From positions 1 to 59,523 of the forward strand of contig DAHUZE010000050.1 in the NCBI GenBank assembly GCA_027306755.1: DNA of 59,523 bases, read 5' to 3'. Shown here piece by piece: positions 1 to 8,600 of this stretch. The notes beneath the pieces are model-generated. The model did no database searches. It saw only the letters and a program-made list of their open reading frames with translations, and had not been told where the DNA came from. This stretch comes from Acidimicrobiaceae bacterium. GTDB taxonomy: Bacteria; Actinomycetota; Acidimicrobiia; Acidimicrobiales; RAAP-2. Position 1 is the stretch's first letter, and each line of letters begins with the position of its first letter. A program made the translations under genes and the position numbers.

Positions 1-124
1 CACCCTCGCTGAGCAGTCCCAGCAGGATGTGCTCGGTGCCGATGAAGTGATGATCCAGGAGCCGCGCCTCGTCCTGTGCCAACACGAGCACGCGCCTTGC
101 GCGGTCAGTGAACCGCTCGAACAC
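1..124 (-). CDS. clpC: ClpC-type Clp ATPase, N-terminal fragment (cut by window edge)
   Basis: The 41 visible codons read [20 protein letters not shown] and continue through a [10 protein letters not shown] motif, the standard start of the Clp N-terminal (double Clp-N) domain of ClpC, the HSP100 unfoldase that feeds ClpP. The start is a GTG at 124-122, aligned with the usual first residue of the family; only a weak purine stretch (GGGAAG) precedes it. The AAA+ modules lie beyond position 1, so ClpC cannot be told from another Clp-N protein with certainty. The 82 bp up to the aldolase gene show no clear -10 box. Family assignment is strong, the exact subfamily is inferred. Confidence 0.8.
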   Translation of the reverse strand, partial: MFERFTDRARRVLVLAQDEARLLDHHFIGTEHILLGLLSEG

Positions 125-206
125 GCTTCCCAGGTTGCCACCGGCGGTCCCGACACTCCAGCGCGCCAGCGCGGATGGGGGCGGGTTCCTCGCCGCGTGC
201 GCAGGC

Positions 207-875
207 TCAGACGGCGACCGTGCCCTGCTGCTCGAAGGCCATGGCCCGCTGGAGGGCGGCGGCCTTCATGTCGGAAGGAATTTCCACCGGGCCGCCGAGC
301 CCGACGGCGCGGATGCCGGCCTGGGCCGCCTCTTCCACTACTCCGCCCACCATGATCGCCAGCTCGGGGGTGCGGTGGAAGACCAGGACCCCGTGGTTGG
401 CCAGCAGGACGGCCGGGACGCCGGGCATCACTGCGGCCTGGATGTTGGCGACAGCGTGGTCGGATCCGCGTGGCCCGTAGGCGGCCACGGGCACGCCGTC
501 GGGCAGCCCGAACATGGCCAGGGCCTCGATCCAGCAGCCGATGGGCCGGTGCGCGACGGCGTAGGCGGTGGCGAAGGGCGAGTGGGTGTGGATCACGCAG
601 CCGATGTCGGGCTGGGTGGCGTACATGGCCGTGTGCATGGCCACCACCGCAGCCGCGATGGGAGGCAGCTGGCCCTCGCGCAACGCGCCGTCCAGGCCCA
701 CCCGGACCACCGCTTGGGGGTCGTGCCCACGCAGCGACGAGCCGCCGGTGAAGTACATCTCGTCCTGGCCCGCCACCCGGATGCTCACATTCCCGTGACC
801 GTTGGCGGAGATCGCCCCGGAGGCGACCACGCTGTTCGCCGCATCGATGATCTGGCCCACCACGTCCGCGTCCAT
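207..875 (-). CDS. Class II aldolase/adducin family protein
   Basis: A 222-aa protein with the class II aldolase fold signature: GNVSIR at residues 28-33, the HTH metal motif at 96-98 and NHGVLVF around 160-166, which supplies the third zinc-binding histidine. Family members split or epimerise sugar phosphates (fuculose-, ribulose- or rhamnulose-phosphate) or act as decarboxylases. The glutamate that usually sits in the SSE segment before the active-site helix is not evident; the segment reads [11 protein letters not shown], so aldol cleavage is not assured. The ATG at 875 follows a good GGGAGGT ribosome binding site. It lies alone between clpC and a repeat-rich spacer; substrate unknown. Confidence 0.8.
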   Translation of the reverse strand: MDADVVGQIIDAANSVVASGAISANGHGNVSIRVAGQDEMYFTGGSSLRGHDPQAVVRVGLDGALREGQLPPIAAAVVAMHTAMYATQPDIGCVIHTHSPFATAYAVAHRPIGCWIEALAMFGLPDGVPVAAYGPRGSDHAVANIQAAVMPGVPAVLLANHGVLVFHRTPELAIMVGGVVEEAAQAGIRAVGLGGPVEIPSDMKAAALQRAMAFEQQGTVAV

Positions 876-893
876 GCGACCTCCCGCCAGGCC

Positions 894-1018
894 CGCTACC
901 CGCTACCCGCTACCGACACGCTAGCCACGCCGCGGGCACGTGTGCTCGGGCTGACGTGTGCTCGGGCTGCCGCGTGCTCGGGCTGCCGCGTGCTCGGGCT
1001 GCCGTGTGCTCGGGCTGC
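894..1018. repeat. Two adjacent tandem-repeat arrays in a non-coding spacer
   Basis: At 894-914 the 7-mer CGCTACC occurs three times in tandem. At 939-1018 a 16-bp unit of the form CGYGTGCTCGGGCTGM occurs five times head to tail (939, 955, 971, 987, 1003) with only a few substitutions. Neither unit length is a multiple of three and no convincing gene crosses them, so the 336-bp spacer 876-1211 is non-coding. It holds these arrays, a pair of palindromes (1061-1102) and a -10-like box (1160). Confidence 0.9.
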
Positions 1019-1060
1019 CGCGAACCGGGGCCGGACCGCGTGCCGGGCCAGGAGCTGCAA

Positions 1061-1102
1061 ACGTCTCCGCGGAGACATTTGCCGATGTTTCCGCGGAGAC
1101 AT
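1061..1102. promoter_or_regulatory. Twin 18-bp palindromes, candidate operator pair
   Basis: Two near-perfect palindromes sharing the core TCTCCGCGGAGA lie at 1061-1078 and 1085-1102. The first contains a perfect 14-bp palindrome (1063-1076); the second differs by one base on one arm. Centre-to-centre spacing is 24 bp. They lie 110-150 bp upstream of the acyl-CoA synthetase start and upstream of its -10-like box, a position suited to an activator or to cooperative binding of a dimeric regulator. The binding protein is unknown. Confidence 0.6.
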
Positions 1103-1159
1103 TCGCTCCGCTCCCGCTGCATCTGCATGAGGCACCGGAGACGGGCTGCGGGCCACGCC

Positions 1160-1165
1160 TAGACT
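1160..1165 (+). promoter_or_regulatory. Putative -10 box (TAGACT) of the acyl-CoA synthetase gene
   Basis: TAGACT fits the actinobacterial TANNNT consensus and would start a transcript near 1172, giving a leader of about 40 nt with a GAGGAGG site before the ATG at 1212. No good -35 box is seen, which fits an activator-dependent promoter. The same hexamer serves as the candidate -10 box of purF (57236-57231). Confidence 0.4.
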
Positions 1166-1211
1166 CGGCCCGTCCCGGTCCGGCCGCCGCCCGATACGAG
1201 GAGGCACACCC

Positions 1212-3308
1212 ATGGAGGGTGCAGCACCAGATCCGACCGGCGCCACGGCGGGACTGCCGCCGATGGTGCGCGCCGCTGGCCTCGTACCGCCGCCCCGTCC
1301 CGCCTCAGGACGCCTCCCGGTGTCCGACGTCGCGGGCTACCAGGCTCTCTACCGGGCATCCGTCGAGGATCCCGGCGCCTATTGGGCGGAGGTGGCGTCC
1401 GAGATGGAATGGATGTCCGGATGGCCGGCGGACCCGGCGCTGTCCGGCGACCTGGCCACCGGGTTCCGCTACTTCCCCGGAGCCACCGGGAACGTCAGCG
1501 TCAACTGCGTGGACCGCCATGCCCGCCGGCACCCCGACCGCCTGGCCGTGCGATGGCTGGGTGAGGACGGAGCCGAGCGTTGCTGGACCTACGCCGAGCT
1601 GCTCGACCAGACCAGCCGCTTCGCCAAGGCCCTGTCAGAGCTGGGCGTGGGCAAGGGCGACGTGGTGGCCCTGTTCCTGCCGAACCTCCTCGAGACCTTC
1701 GCTGCCGTCCACGCCTGCTTCCGGCTAGGGGCCATCTACAACGTCATCTTCTCCGGGTTCTCCCCCCGGGCACTGGCCGACCGCATTGTGGACACCGGGG
1801 CCGGAGTGGTGGTCACGGCCGACGAGACCTTCCGGCGGGGCCGCACCATCGAGCTCAAGGCCACCTTGGACTCGGTGCTGGGGCAGCTTCCGTCCGTGCA
1901 GCACGTGGTGGTGGTGCGGAGAAGCGGCAACCCCCAGGTGCCCATGACGAGCGGCCGGGACGTGTACTGGGACGAGCTGCTGACCCGGACGCAGGCGCCG
2001 GCTGACCCCGTCCCGGTCGAAGCCAACGAGCCGGGCTTCATCATCTACACCAGCGGTACCAGCGCCAAGCCGAAGGGGTTGGTGCACAGCGGGATCGGCT
2101 TCATGCTGGGCGCGTACCACAACACGAAGATGTCCCTGGACCTGGGTTCCGAGGACGTCTACTGGTGCACGGCCGACGTCGGCTGGCTCACCTTCCCCAT
2201 CTTCGAGCTCGTAGGCGCCACCGCCTGCGGCGCCAGCATGCTGGCCTGCGAGGGCGCCCTGGACTATCCCGACCCCGACCGCTTCTACCGCGTGGTCGCC
2301 GATCACGGCGTGACCAAGGTGTTCACCGCGCCCACCCTGTTGCGCATGCTTGCCCGCTACGGCGCGCAGTGGGCCCAGCGCCATGACCTGTCCACCCTCA
2401 GGCTGGTCGCCCTGGTGGGCGAGCCGCTGGACGCCACCACGTGGCATTGGGTCCAGGACCACGTCGGCCACGGCCGGCTCGAGATCAACAACACCTACGG
2501 GCAGAGCGAGACCGGGAGCGCCTGGACGTCGTCGATCGCGGGCGTGACCCCGGCCAAGCCCGGATCCTGCGGCCTGCCCCTGCCCGGCCACGCCTACGCC
2601 ATCCTGCCCGGCGGTGCGGCGGACCCGAACGCAGGATCCGGCGGATCCGGCGGTGCCGGCGGCTCCGGCGGTGCCGGGGACCCGGGCACCTGGCCCACGA
2701 TCCGGCCGGTCCCGGTGGGCGCAGTGGGCCACCTGGTCCTGACGGCCCCGTTCCCGGCGCTGTTCCGCAGCATCTGGCGCGAGCCGGAGCGCTACCGAGC
2801 CCAGTACTTCTCTGCGTTCGGCCCCTACTGCTACGCCAGCGCAGACGCGGCCCTGGAGGATCCCGACGGGCACGTCTGGGTGGTGGGCCGCGTGGACGGG
2901 GTGATCAACGTGGCCGCCCACCGGCTGTCGACCATGGAGATGGAGAGCGCCCTGCTGGAGGTGCCCGGCGTAGCCGAGGCGGCCGTGATCGGCGTGGCCG
3001 ACGAGATGAAGGGGCAGGTGCCGGTGGGGTTCGTCACGCTGGCCGCCGGCACCGACGCCGGCGCAGCCTTCGACGAGGCTTTGCTGTCCGACCGCCTGGT
3101 GGAAGCGATCGGCCCCATCGCCCGGCCCAAGCGCATCTACCTGCTGTCCACGATGCCCCGGACCCGCAGCGGCAAGATCGTCCGCCGGCTCCTGCGCGAC
3201 CTGGTGGTGGAGGGCGACGTCCTCGGCGACGTGACCGGGCTGGAGGATCCCGAGGTGCTCGCCCAGCTTCGCGTCGAGCTGCAGTCCGCTCCCCGTCCAG
3301 AATGCTGA
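1212..3308 (+). CDS. Acetyl-/propionyl-CoA synthetase-like AMP-forming ligase
   Basis: A 698-aa acyl-adenylate-forming enzyme of the acetyl-CoA synthetase branch, expected to convert a short carboxylate, ATP and CoA to acyl-CoA and AMP. It has an Acs N-terminal domain (about 40-100), the P-loop YTSGTSAKPKG at 279-289, the NNTYGQSETG motif, the hinge motif GRVDGVIN at 559 and the C-terminal RSGK motif with catalytic Lys655. The segment after the hinge reads AAHRLST where SGHRLGT is usual. A glycine-serine stretch (475-489), encoded by a short tandem duplication, lies between the core and C-terminal domains and looks like linker expansion. The ATG has a strong GAGGAGG site. Acid substrate not determined; acetoacetyl-CoA synthetase is an alternative. 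Confidence 0.85.
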   Translation: MEGAAPDPTGATAGLPPMVRAAGLVPPPRPASGRLPVSDVAGYQALYRASVEDPGAYWAEVASEMEWMSGWPADPALSGDLATGFRYFPGATGNVSVNCVDRHARRHPDRLAVRWLGEDGAERCWTYAELLDQTSRFAKALSELGVGKGDVVALFLPNLLETFAAVHACFRLGAIYNVIFSGFSPRALADRIVDTGAGVVVTADETFRRGRTIELKATLDSVLGQLPSVQHVVVVRRSGNPQVPMTSGRDVYWDELLTRTQAPADPVPVEANEPGFIIYTSGTSAKPKGLVHSGIGFMLGAYHNTKMSLDLGSEDVYWCTADVGWLTFPIFELVGATACGASMLACEGALDYPDPDRFYRVVADHGVTKVFTAPTLLRMLARYGAQWAQRHDLSTLRLVALVGEPLDATTWHWVQDHVGHGRLEINNTYGQSETGSAWTSSIAGVTPAKPGSCGLPLPGHAYAILPGGAADPNAGSGGSGGAGGSGGAGDPGTWPTIRPVPVGAVGHLVLTAPFPALFRSIWREPERYRAQYFSAFGPYCYASADAALEDPDGHVWVVGRVDGVINVAAHRLSTMEMESALLEVPGVAEAAVIGVADEMKGQVPVGFVTLAAGTDAGAAFDEALLSDRLVEAIGPIARPKRIYLLSTMPRTRSGKIVRRLLRDLVVEGDVLGDVTGLEDPEVLAQLRVELQSAPRPEC

Positions 3309-3338
3309 CATATGCCTCTGGGGGGCGCGGGCAGGGCC

Positions 3339-3692
3339 TCAGACGATCGGCGATGGACCTGTGCTGCTGGGGGGCAGCCCGGGAGCGTGCGAACGGACGG
3401 CCTCTTCGAAGGCGTCGGGAAAGTCCGGGGTGAGGTAGGGCCGGACCCGGCGGCCGATGTCCAGCACGAAGGCGACCTTCTTGGTCGCGCGCTTGGGATC
3501 CAGGCTGGCCCAGTAGCCGGGGTCCACGGTGCCCCAGATCCTTCCCTTGCCCCGGGCGGCCGACATCGAGGCCCGAGTCAGGGAGCGGATCTCACCGTAG
3601 GGGATCCGCTTGGTCCCGGCCGGGAAGTAATAGAAGCGAACGCGGATCTCGTCTGTCGTGCACTCGATCCAGCTGTCCCGGTACCCCTCCAC
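3339..3692 (-). CDS. Small PH-like domain protein, hypothetical
   Basis: A 117-aa soluble protein that I do not recognise as a named family. It is rich in beta-strand-like segments (IPYGEIRSL, GRIWGTVDPGYW, KKVAFVLDIG) and ends its ordered part with PYLTPDFPDAFEEAV, the pattern of bacterial PH-like domains of about 100 residues. No signal peptide or membrane segment. The GTG at 3692 is preceded by an excellent GGGAGGTGA site. It converges on the acyl-CoA synthetase gene with a 30-bp gap and lies upstream of the tRNA pair on the opposite strand. Function unknown. Confidence 0.65.
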   Translation of the reverse strand: MEGYRDSWIECTTDEIRVRFYYFPAGTKRIPYGEIRSLTRASMSAARGKGRIWGTVDPGYWASLDPKRATKKVAFVLDIGRRVRPYLTPDFPDAFEEAVRSHAPGLPPSSTGPSPIV

Positions 3693-3805
3693 CGTTCACC
3701 TCCCGTGCCGCCCGCCGACGCTATCCCCTGACGCCGGGAAGCTCCGGCGAGCTGCCTGCCCCGTGAACTCTGTCGCCGGCTGGCCGGGCCGGGTGCGGCC
3801 TGGCG

Positions 3806-3811
3806 TATAGT
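3806..3811 (+). promoter_or_regulatory. Putative -10 box of the tRNA-Asp/tRNA-Phe operon
   Basis: TATAGT is the best TANNNT match in the spacer and lies 54 bp before the tRNA-Asp 5' end, a normal distance for a processed tRNA leader. No clear -35 box is visible 17 bp upstream. Confidence 0.5.
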
Positions 3812-3864
3812 GGCTCTTCGCCGTTCCGTCCCGGTGCCGCTCGGTTCCGGGCCGGAGCACTCGA

Positions 3865-3939
3865 GGACCTGTGGTGCAGCCAGGAGTGCACGCCGGCCTG
3901 TCAAGCCGGAGGTCGCGGGTTCAAATCCCGTCAGGTCCG
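3865..3939 (+). tRNA. tRNA-Asp (anticodon GTC)
   Basis: A 75-nt cloverleaf with acceptor stem GGACCTG/CAGGTCC, D arm GTGC/GCAC, anticodon stem CCGGC/GCCGG with loop CTGTCAA (anticodon GTC), T stem GCGGG/CCCGT with loop TTCAAAT, and discriminator G. CCA is not encoded. It is the first of two tRNA genes 51 bp apart, probably one transcript. Confidence 0.97.
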
Positions 3940-3990
3940 CGCCGTTCCGCCGTGCTCTGGAGATTCGTTCCGGGAGAGCGCGGCGCCTGC

Positions 3991-4063
3991 GGTCGGGTAG
4001 CTCAGTTGGCAGAGCGCGCGCCTGAAAAGCGCGAGGTCACCGGATCGACGCCGGTCCCGACCA
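3991..4063 (+). tRNA. tRNA-Phe (anticodon GAA)
   Basis: A 73-nt cloverleaf with acceptor GGTCGGG/CCCGACC, D arm GCTC/GAGC, anticodon stem CGCGC/GCGCG with loop CTGAAAA (anticodon GAA), T stem ACCGG/CCGGT and discriminator A; CCA not encoded. The T loop reads ATCGACG, so the nearly universal T54 is A while T55, C56 and A58 are kept. Confidence 0.95.
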
Positions 4064-4064
4064 C

Positions 4065-4091
4065 GAGAAGCCCCTTTCAGGGGTGTTTCTC
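4065..4091. terminator. Bidirectional hairpin terminator
   Basis: CCCCT-TTC-AGGGG (4071-4083) flanked by GAGAA and TTCTC arms forms a hairpin directly after tRNA-Phe and directly after the stop codon (4094-4092) of the convergent glycosyltransferase gene. It is followed by short T-rich runs on both strands, so it probably serves both. Confidence 0.6.
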
Positions 4092-5456
4092 TCAGCGGAG
4101 CCGACCCTTGGCGCGCTGTGCCGCCCCCTTCCCGATGCGTGCCGCCAGGCGCCGGACCTCGCTCGCCACGTGGGCGAGGTCGTCGGCGACGGGAGGTGCC
4201 GCCGCGGGAGACCCGGGAAGCCCGGGGGCCCCAGGAACCCCGATCCCCTCGCTCCCCGCGCGCCGCGAAGCCACCCAGTCGGCGGCCCGACGGGGCCGGG
4301 CAACATAGTCCCGCAGCGGGTCGCACACGGCGGACCACGCGTACCGGGAGCCGAAGGCCGTGATCAACCGGCGGGACGGCGGGCGGGCGAGCATGGCGTC
4401 GATGGCCGCAGCGATGGCCGCAGAGTCGCCCGGGGGCACCGCCGCGCCGATGCCGGCGGCGGCGATCTCGGCCGACAGCGTGTCCCCCTCGGTCAGGACC
4501 GTGGGCAGGCCGGCCCACAGGTAGTCGAGGACCCGGGTCCGGAACGAGAACCGGGTCTCGATGTGGGGAAGGTGGGTGCTCACACCCACATCGGCGCCGG
4601 CCAGGTACGCGCCCCGCTCGTCGTAGGGGATCCAGCCGTCGTTGAAGAGCACGGTGCTCCCCTCCAGGCCCAGGCGCCGGCAGGTGGCGCGGAGCTCGGT
4701 CGCCACCCGCATCTCGGGGATCTCGGGGTTGGGGTGGCGCATCCCGAGGAAGACCAGTCGCACGGAGGGGCGGTCGCGCCGGAGCCGGTCGACCGCTTGG
4801 ACGAGCGACTCCGGGTCGAACCAGTTGTAGACGCCGCCGCCCCACACCACGACGGGGTCCTCGGGCCCAATGACCGGAAACGCCGCCCGCAGCGCGCTGC
4901 GATCACGCGATGGCGACGGATCCGTGTCGATGCCGAAGGGCACGACGTCGATGAGCGACCGCAGCGAGGGATCGTCGGCGTAGGTGGCCGGATTGACCCG
5001 GCCGAGCGAGGCGAGACTGCCCATCCAGAAGTCGCGCTGCCGCTCACTGGCGCACAGGAAGAAGTCGCCCGAGCGCAGGTCGTCGTTGATCACGGCCACC
5101 TGGTGGGCAACCTCGGCGTCGTGGGTGGGGCCGATCGCTCCCCGCGCCTCCAGGTTCTCCAGGTGGGCTGGCACGTACATGTCGATGCACAGCGGGCGGG
5201 CGGTCACTGCCGGATGGCGGCGGACGACGCTGCTCGGGGCCACGACCACATCCGCTCCGTCCACGAGGGCGTCCAGCTCCGGGCCAGTCGCCGCCCGCAC
5301 GGTCATGGCCGGGTGGTCCCGCGTCGCCCCCGCCGTCCCGGCCAGCACCACCTCGTGGTCGGGAGCCAGCTGGAGCGCCAGGTTCCAGGCCCGGATGGCC
5401 GGACCCGGCATCCGATCGGTGAGCGGATCGAACGACAACGCTAGAACGCGGCTCAT
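4092..5456 (-). CDS. GT4-family glycosyltransferase
   Basis: A 454-aa GT-B glycosyltransferase that would move a sugar from a nucleotide donor to a cytoplasmic acceptor. The N-terminal Rossmann domain starts RVLALSFDPLTDRMPGPA with the usual glycine-proline loop; the C-terminal donor domain shows VVVWGGGVYNWFDPESL, a GIDTDPSPS joint, VRLVFLG and the phosphate-binding stretch RVLDYLWAGLPTVLTEGD. No signal peptide. The tail after about residue 400 is a proline-rich spacer and a basic amphipathic segment that could touch the membrane. ATG at 5456 with a weak site. It stands alone, outside the large EPS locus, so the acceptor is unknown. Confidence 0.8.
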   Translation of the reverse strand: MSRVLALSFDPLTDRMPGPAIRAWNLALQLAPDHEVVLAGTAGATRDHPAMTVRAATGPELDALVDGADVVVAPSSVVRRHPAVTARPLCIDMYVPAHLENLEARGAIGPTHDAEVAHQVAVINDDLRSGDFFLCASERQRDFWMGSLASLGRVNPATYADDPSLRSLIDVVPFGIDTDPSPSRDRSALRAAFPVIGPEDPVVVWGGGVYNWFDPESLVQAVDRLRRDRPSVRLVFLGMRHPNPEIPEMRVATELRATCRRLGLEGSTVLFNDGWIPYDERGAYLAGADVGVSTHLPHIETRFSFRTRVLDYLWAGLPTVLTEGDTLSAEIAAAGIGAAVPPGDSAAIAAAIDAMLARPPSRRLITAFGSRYAWSAVCDPLRDYVARPRRAADWVASRRAGSEGIGVPGAPGLPGSPAAAPPVADDLAHVASEVRRLAARIGKGAAQRAKGRLR

Positions 5457-5500
5457 CGCTGTGCCCTTCGGTGCTCGGGTGGCCTGGGGTGCTCGTGGGG

Positions 5501-5555
5501 GTCAGGCGTCAGGGGTCAGGCGTCGAGGCTCGGGCGTCGAGGCTCGGGCGTCGGG
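5501..5555. repeat. 14-bp tandem repeats in the spacer upstream of the ABC system
   Basis: GTCAGGCGTCAGGG is followed by a near copy at 5515, then CGTCGAGGCTCGGG occurs twice (5521-5534, 5535-5548) with a partial third copy. The 235-bp spacer 5457-5691 otherwise holds only a -10-like box at 5624. Confidence 0.85.
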
Positions 5556-5623
5556 TTCCGGACAGCCTGCCCGTGCGGACACTACCGCCGCCGCCACCCC
5601 AGGCGCCCCAGGCGCCCCCGCCC

Positions 5624-5629
5624 TAGCAT
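5624..5629 (+). promoter_or_regulatory. Putative -10 box (TAGCAT) of the FtsX/MacB-type operon
   Basis: TAGCAT lies 62 bp before the ATG at 5692; a transcript would start near 5636 and carry the GAGGGAGGT ribosome site at 5677-5685. No -35 consensus is seen. Confidence 0.4.
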
Positions 5630-5691
5630 TGGGCCGACAGGCCGGGCGTCGAGCCGACAGGCGCTCGCCCGGCGGCGAGGGAGGTCAGGTG

Positions 5692-8600
5692 ATGACACGC
5701 GGCGGCCGTCGCCAGTGGGCGGTGAACCGTCGCATCCGTGCCGCTCTGCTGATCAACGGACTTCGGTGGCGGGGGCGCAGCTCCGTCGCCATGTTCGCCG
5801 TGGCCGTCTTCGCGTGCGGGGCGGCCGCCTTCGGCCCGATCTACCTCCACAGCAGCGACGAGCTCGCGCTGTCCCGGACCCTGGCCGGGGCGCCTCCGGG
5901 GAACGCCGGCCTGACCATCGCCAACGCCTCGTTTCCCCGCGCCGGCCACCACTCCCGCTCGTGGCTCCAGCGCTACGCCGAGCACCCGCCCGAGCCGGGC
6001 ACAGGCACGCGGTGGTGGGGAACGCCCATCATGACGCTGACGGTCGGCCTCCAGACCATCCCGCTTGTCCCGAGTGGTCCGGGCGCCCAGGTGAGCGCCA
6101 CAGCGCGCCCCGGGCCCGGCCCCTTGGGGGCGCCGTCGACAATCCACCTCGACCGCGTTCCCTACAGCCCGACACATCCCTACTCGGGCCAACTGGTGGC
6201 CCGGACCGGCGAGTGCGGGCACCTGCACATGGTCGCCGGAGTGTGCCCCCAGGGAGGCAGCCGGGGCGTGGCCATCAGCACGAGGACGGACCAGACGCTC
6301 GGCATCCCCCTCGGCGGCACCTTCCCGGTTCTCTTCGGCCCCCACCAGCCGCCCAGGGAACTGCATGTCGTCGGCATCTACCTCCCCGGGAACGCGTCCG
6401 CTCCCTACTGGTGGGGCATCAACTACTTCGGCTTCGACGCTGTGGGCTCGCAGGGCTTCCTCAATATCGATGCCGCCTTCACCACGCCTTCGGGGGAGCT
6501 GGCCCTGGCCCCCCACAAGCGGGTGACGGTCATGGGCCAGGTCCCCTACCGCCAGGGGACCCTCACCACCGGCGACGTGGGCGCCATCCGGGCGGACATC
6601 GCGGCGTTCGAGCGACAGTCCCTCACAGGCCGCCAGGTCGTGGTGAGCACGCTCATGCCCGCCCTGCTCTCACGCTCGGGAGCAGTCGAGCACACCGAGG
6701 CCACCGTGGTTGACGTGGCGGACCTGGAGCTCGTGCTCCTTGGCCTCCTCGTTCTCTACTTCGTGGCCGGCCGCACGGCGGCCGAGCGCGAGCCCGACGT
6801 GCGGCTGGGCGAGCTGCGCGGCTTCCGCTCCTCCAGCACGATCGCCGTGGCCCTCGCCGAGCCCGTGGCCATCGTGGCCGCCGCCGCTCCGGCCGGGCTG
6901 CTGGGCGGATGGCTGGTGGCCGAGGCCACGGCGCCCGCCATCTTCGGGGGCGGCGTCACCGTGTCCGTCACCTTGCTGTCCGTGGGCGCGGCCATCGCGG
7001 CGGGCGCGGTGGGGGTCGCCGCCGCCGGGCTCGGCGCCCGTCGCTCTCTGGCGGGAGGGCTCAGCGCAGCCGCCGACGCGCCGAGCGGCGAGATCAGCCT
7101 GTCCAGGTGGTACCTGCTGGGGGACGCCGCCGTGGTGGCGGTGGCCGGCGCGGCGTTCTTCGCCCTTGCGGTCGGCGGGGACTCCGGACGTTCGGCCACC
7201 GGGTCGAACCCGCTCGCTGCCTTCGCCCCTGGCCTGCTGGCGGTGGCGCTGGGCATCCTCACGGCACGGCTCCTGCCCCGCGTCCTCGCCGCCACCCATC
7301 GCTGGACCGCCTTCTCGGGCCGCCTGTCGCTGGCCCTGGCCGCACGCACCGTCGCCCGCCGCCGGGAATACCGGACCCAGCTCGTCCTCACCGCCCTGGC
7401 CGTCTCCCTGGCCACCTTCGCCGTGAGCGGCTGGGTGGTCGCGGCCCGGAACCGGGACCAGCGGGCCGAGCTGCAGGTTGGCGCCCCCCGGGTGCTCACC
7501 GTGTCGGTGCGGTCGGGGACCACATTCCTGCGGGACGTCCGGGCCGCGGATCGCGGGGGGACCGGGGCGATGGCCGTGGTGGTCGAGCACGCGGCCGACG
7601 GCAACACGCTGGCGGTGGACGCTCGCGCCCTTGACACCGTGCCCATCTGGCCGCACGACCTCGGCCTGCCCGCGGCCACCGCTGCGCGGCGGTTGCTCCC
7701 CACCGGCCTCGCCCCCGAGATCCCCGTGAACGGCACGACCGTGGCGGCAACGATCGACCTCGTCGGCAACGTTCGGCCCTTGCCGCAGCTCACCATGGCG
7801 GTGTACGACGCCGACACACAGTTCTCCTCCACAGTGCTCCTCGGCAAGCTCACGCCCGGGCTGCACCGCTACACCGGGCAGCTCAACGTGGACTGCCCGA
7901 CCGGCTGCCGGCTGCTCGGGCTGAGCTTGACATGGACCTCTCCGTCGCCGGCGGCCGGGGTGCAGGCGCCTGCGGTCACCGTCGAGCTCCGCTCGCTCGC
8001 CGAGCGGTCAGCGTCCGGCAGCTGGCGAACCCTCCACGCCCTCCTGGGCGACGCCCGGGCATGGGCCAGCCCCACCGGCGGGGTGCACCTCTCCTCCGCC
8101 GGGACCGCCCTCGCGGCCCGGGTGTCCTTCGTCAGCGGCACCACGGTCACCCTGTCCCCGCGGACCGTACCCACGGCGGTGCCGGTGATGGTGACCCCCA
8201 CATCGAGCTCTCAGGCCTCGGGCGACGGCGGACCCCTGCTCGTCGGCCTCGACGGCAGCACGCTGCCTGGCCGCTCCGTCGGCGAGGTCCCCGCACTTCC
8301 CGGCATCGCCGGCGACGCGGTCCTGGCCACACTGGGCATCCTCGAGCGCGAGCTCACCGGCAACATGCTCACGGACACGACCGAGGTCTGGCTGGGCAAG
8401 GGCGCCCCCACGTCGATCGTCCGGTCGCTGCAGGCCCACGGCGTGCACGTCATCAGCGGCGCCTCAGCGGCGGCCGCGGTGGCCGACCTCGCTCGCAGCG
8501 GGCTCACGCTCGCCTACCTGCTCTACCTTGTGGCCGCGGTGGCCGCCGCCGTCCTGGTCATGGGGGCCACGGCCTTCACCCTGTCCTCGGCCGCCCGCCG

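Noticed and set aside
939-1018. Regular repeats considered as a CRISPR array
   Set aside because: Units are 16 bp with no spacers between them and no cas genes nearby; it is a simple tandem array.
4083-5444. A 453-aa + strand frame opposite the GT4 glycosyltransferase
   Set aside because: The - strand frame has clear GT-B motifs and a good stop at the terminator; the + frame has none.
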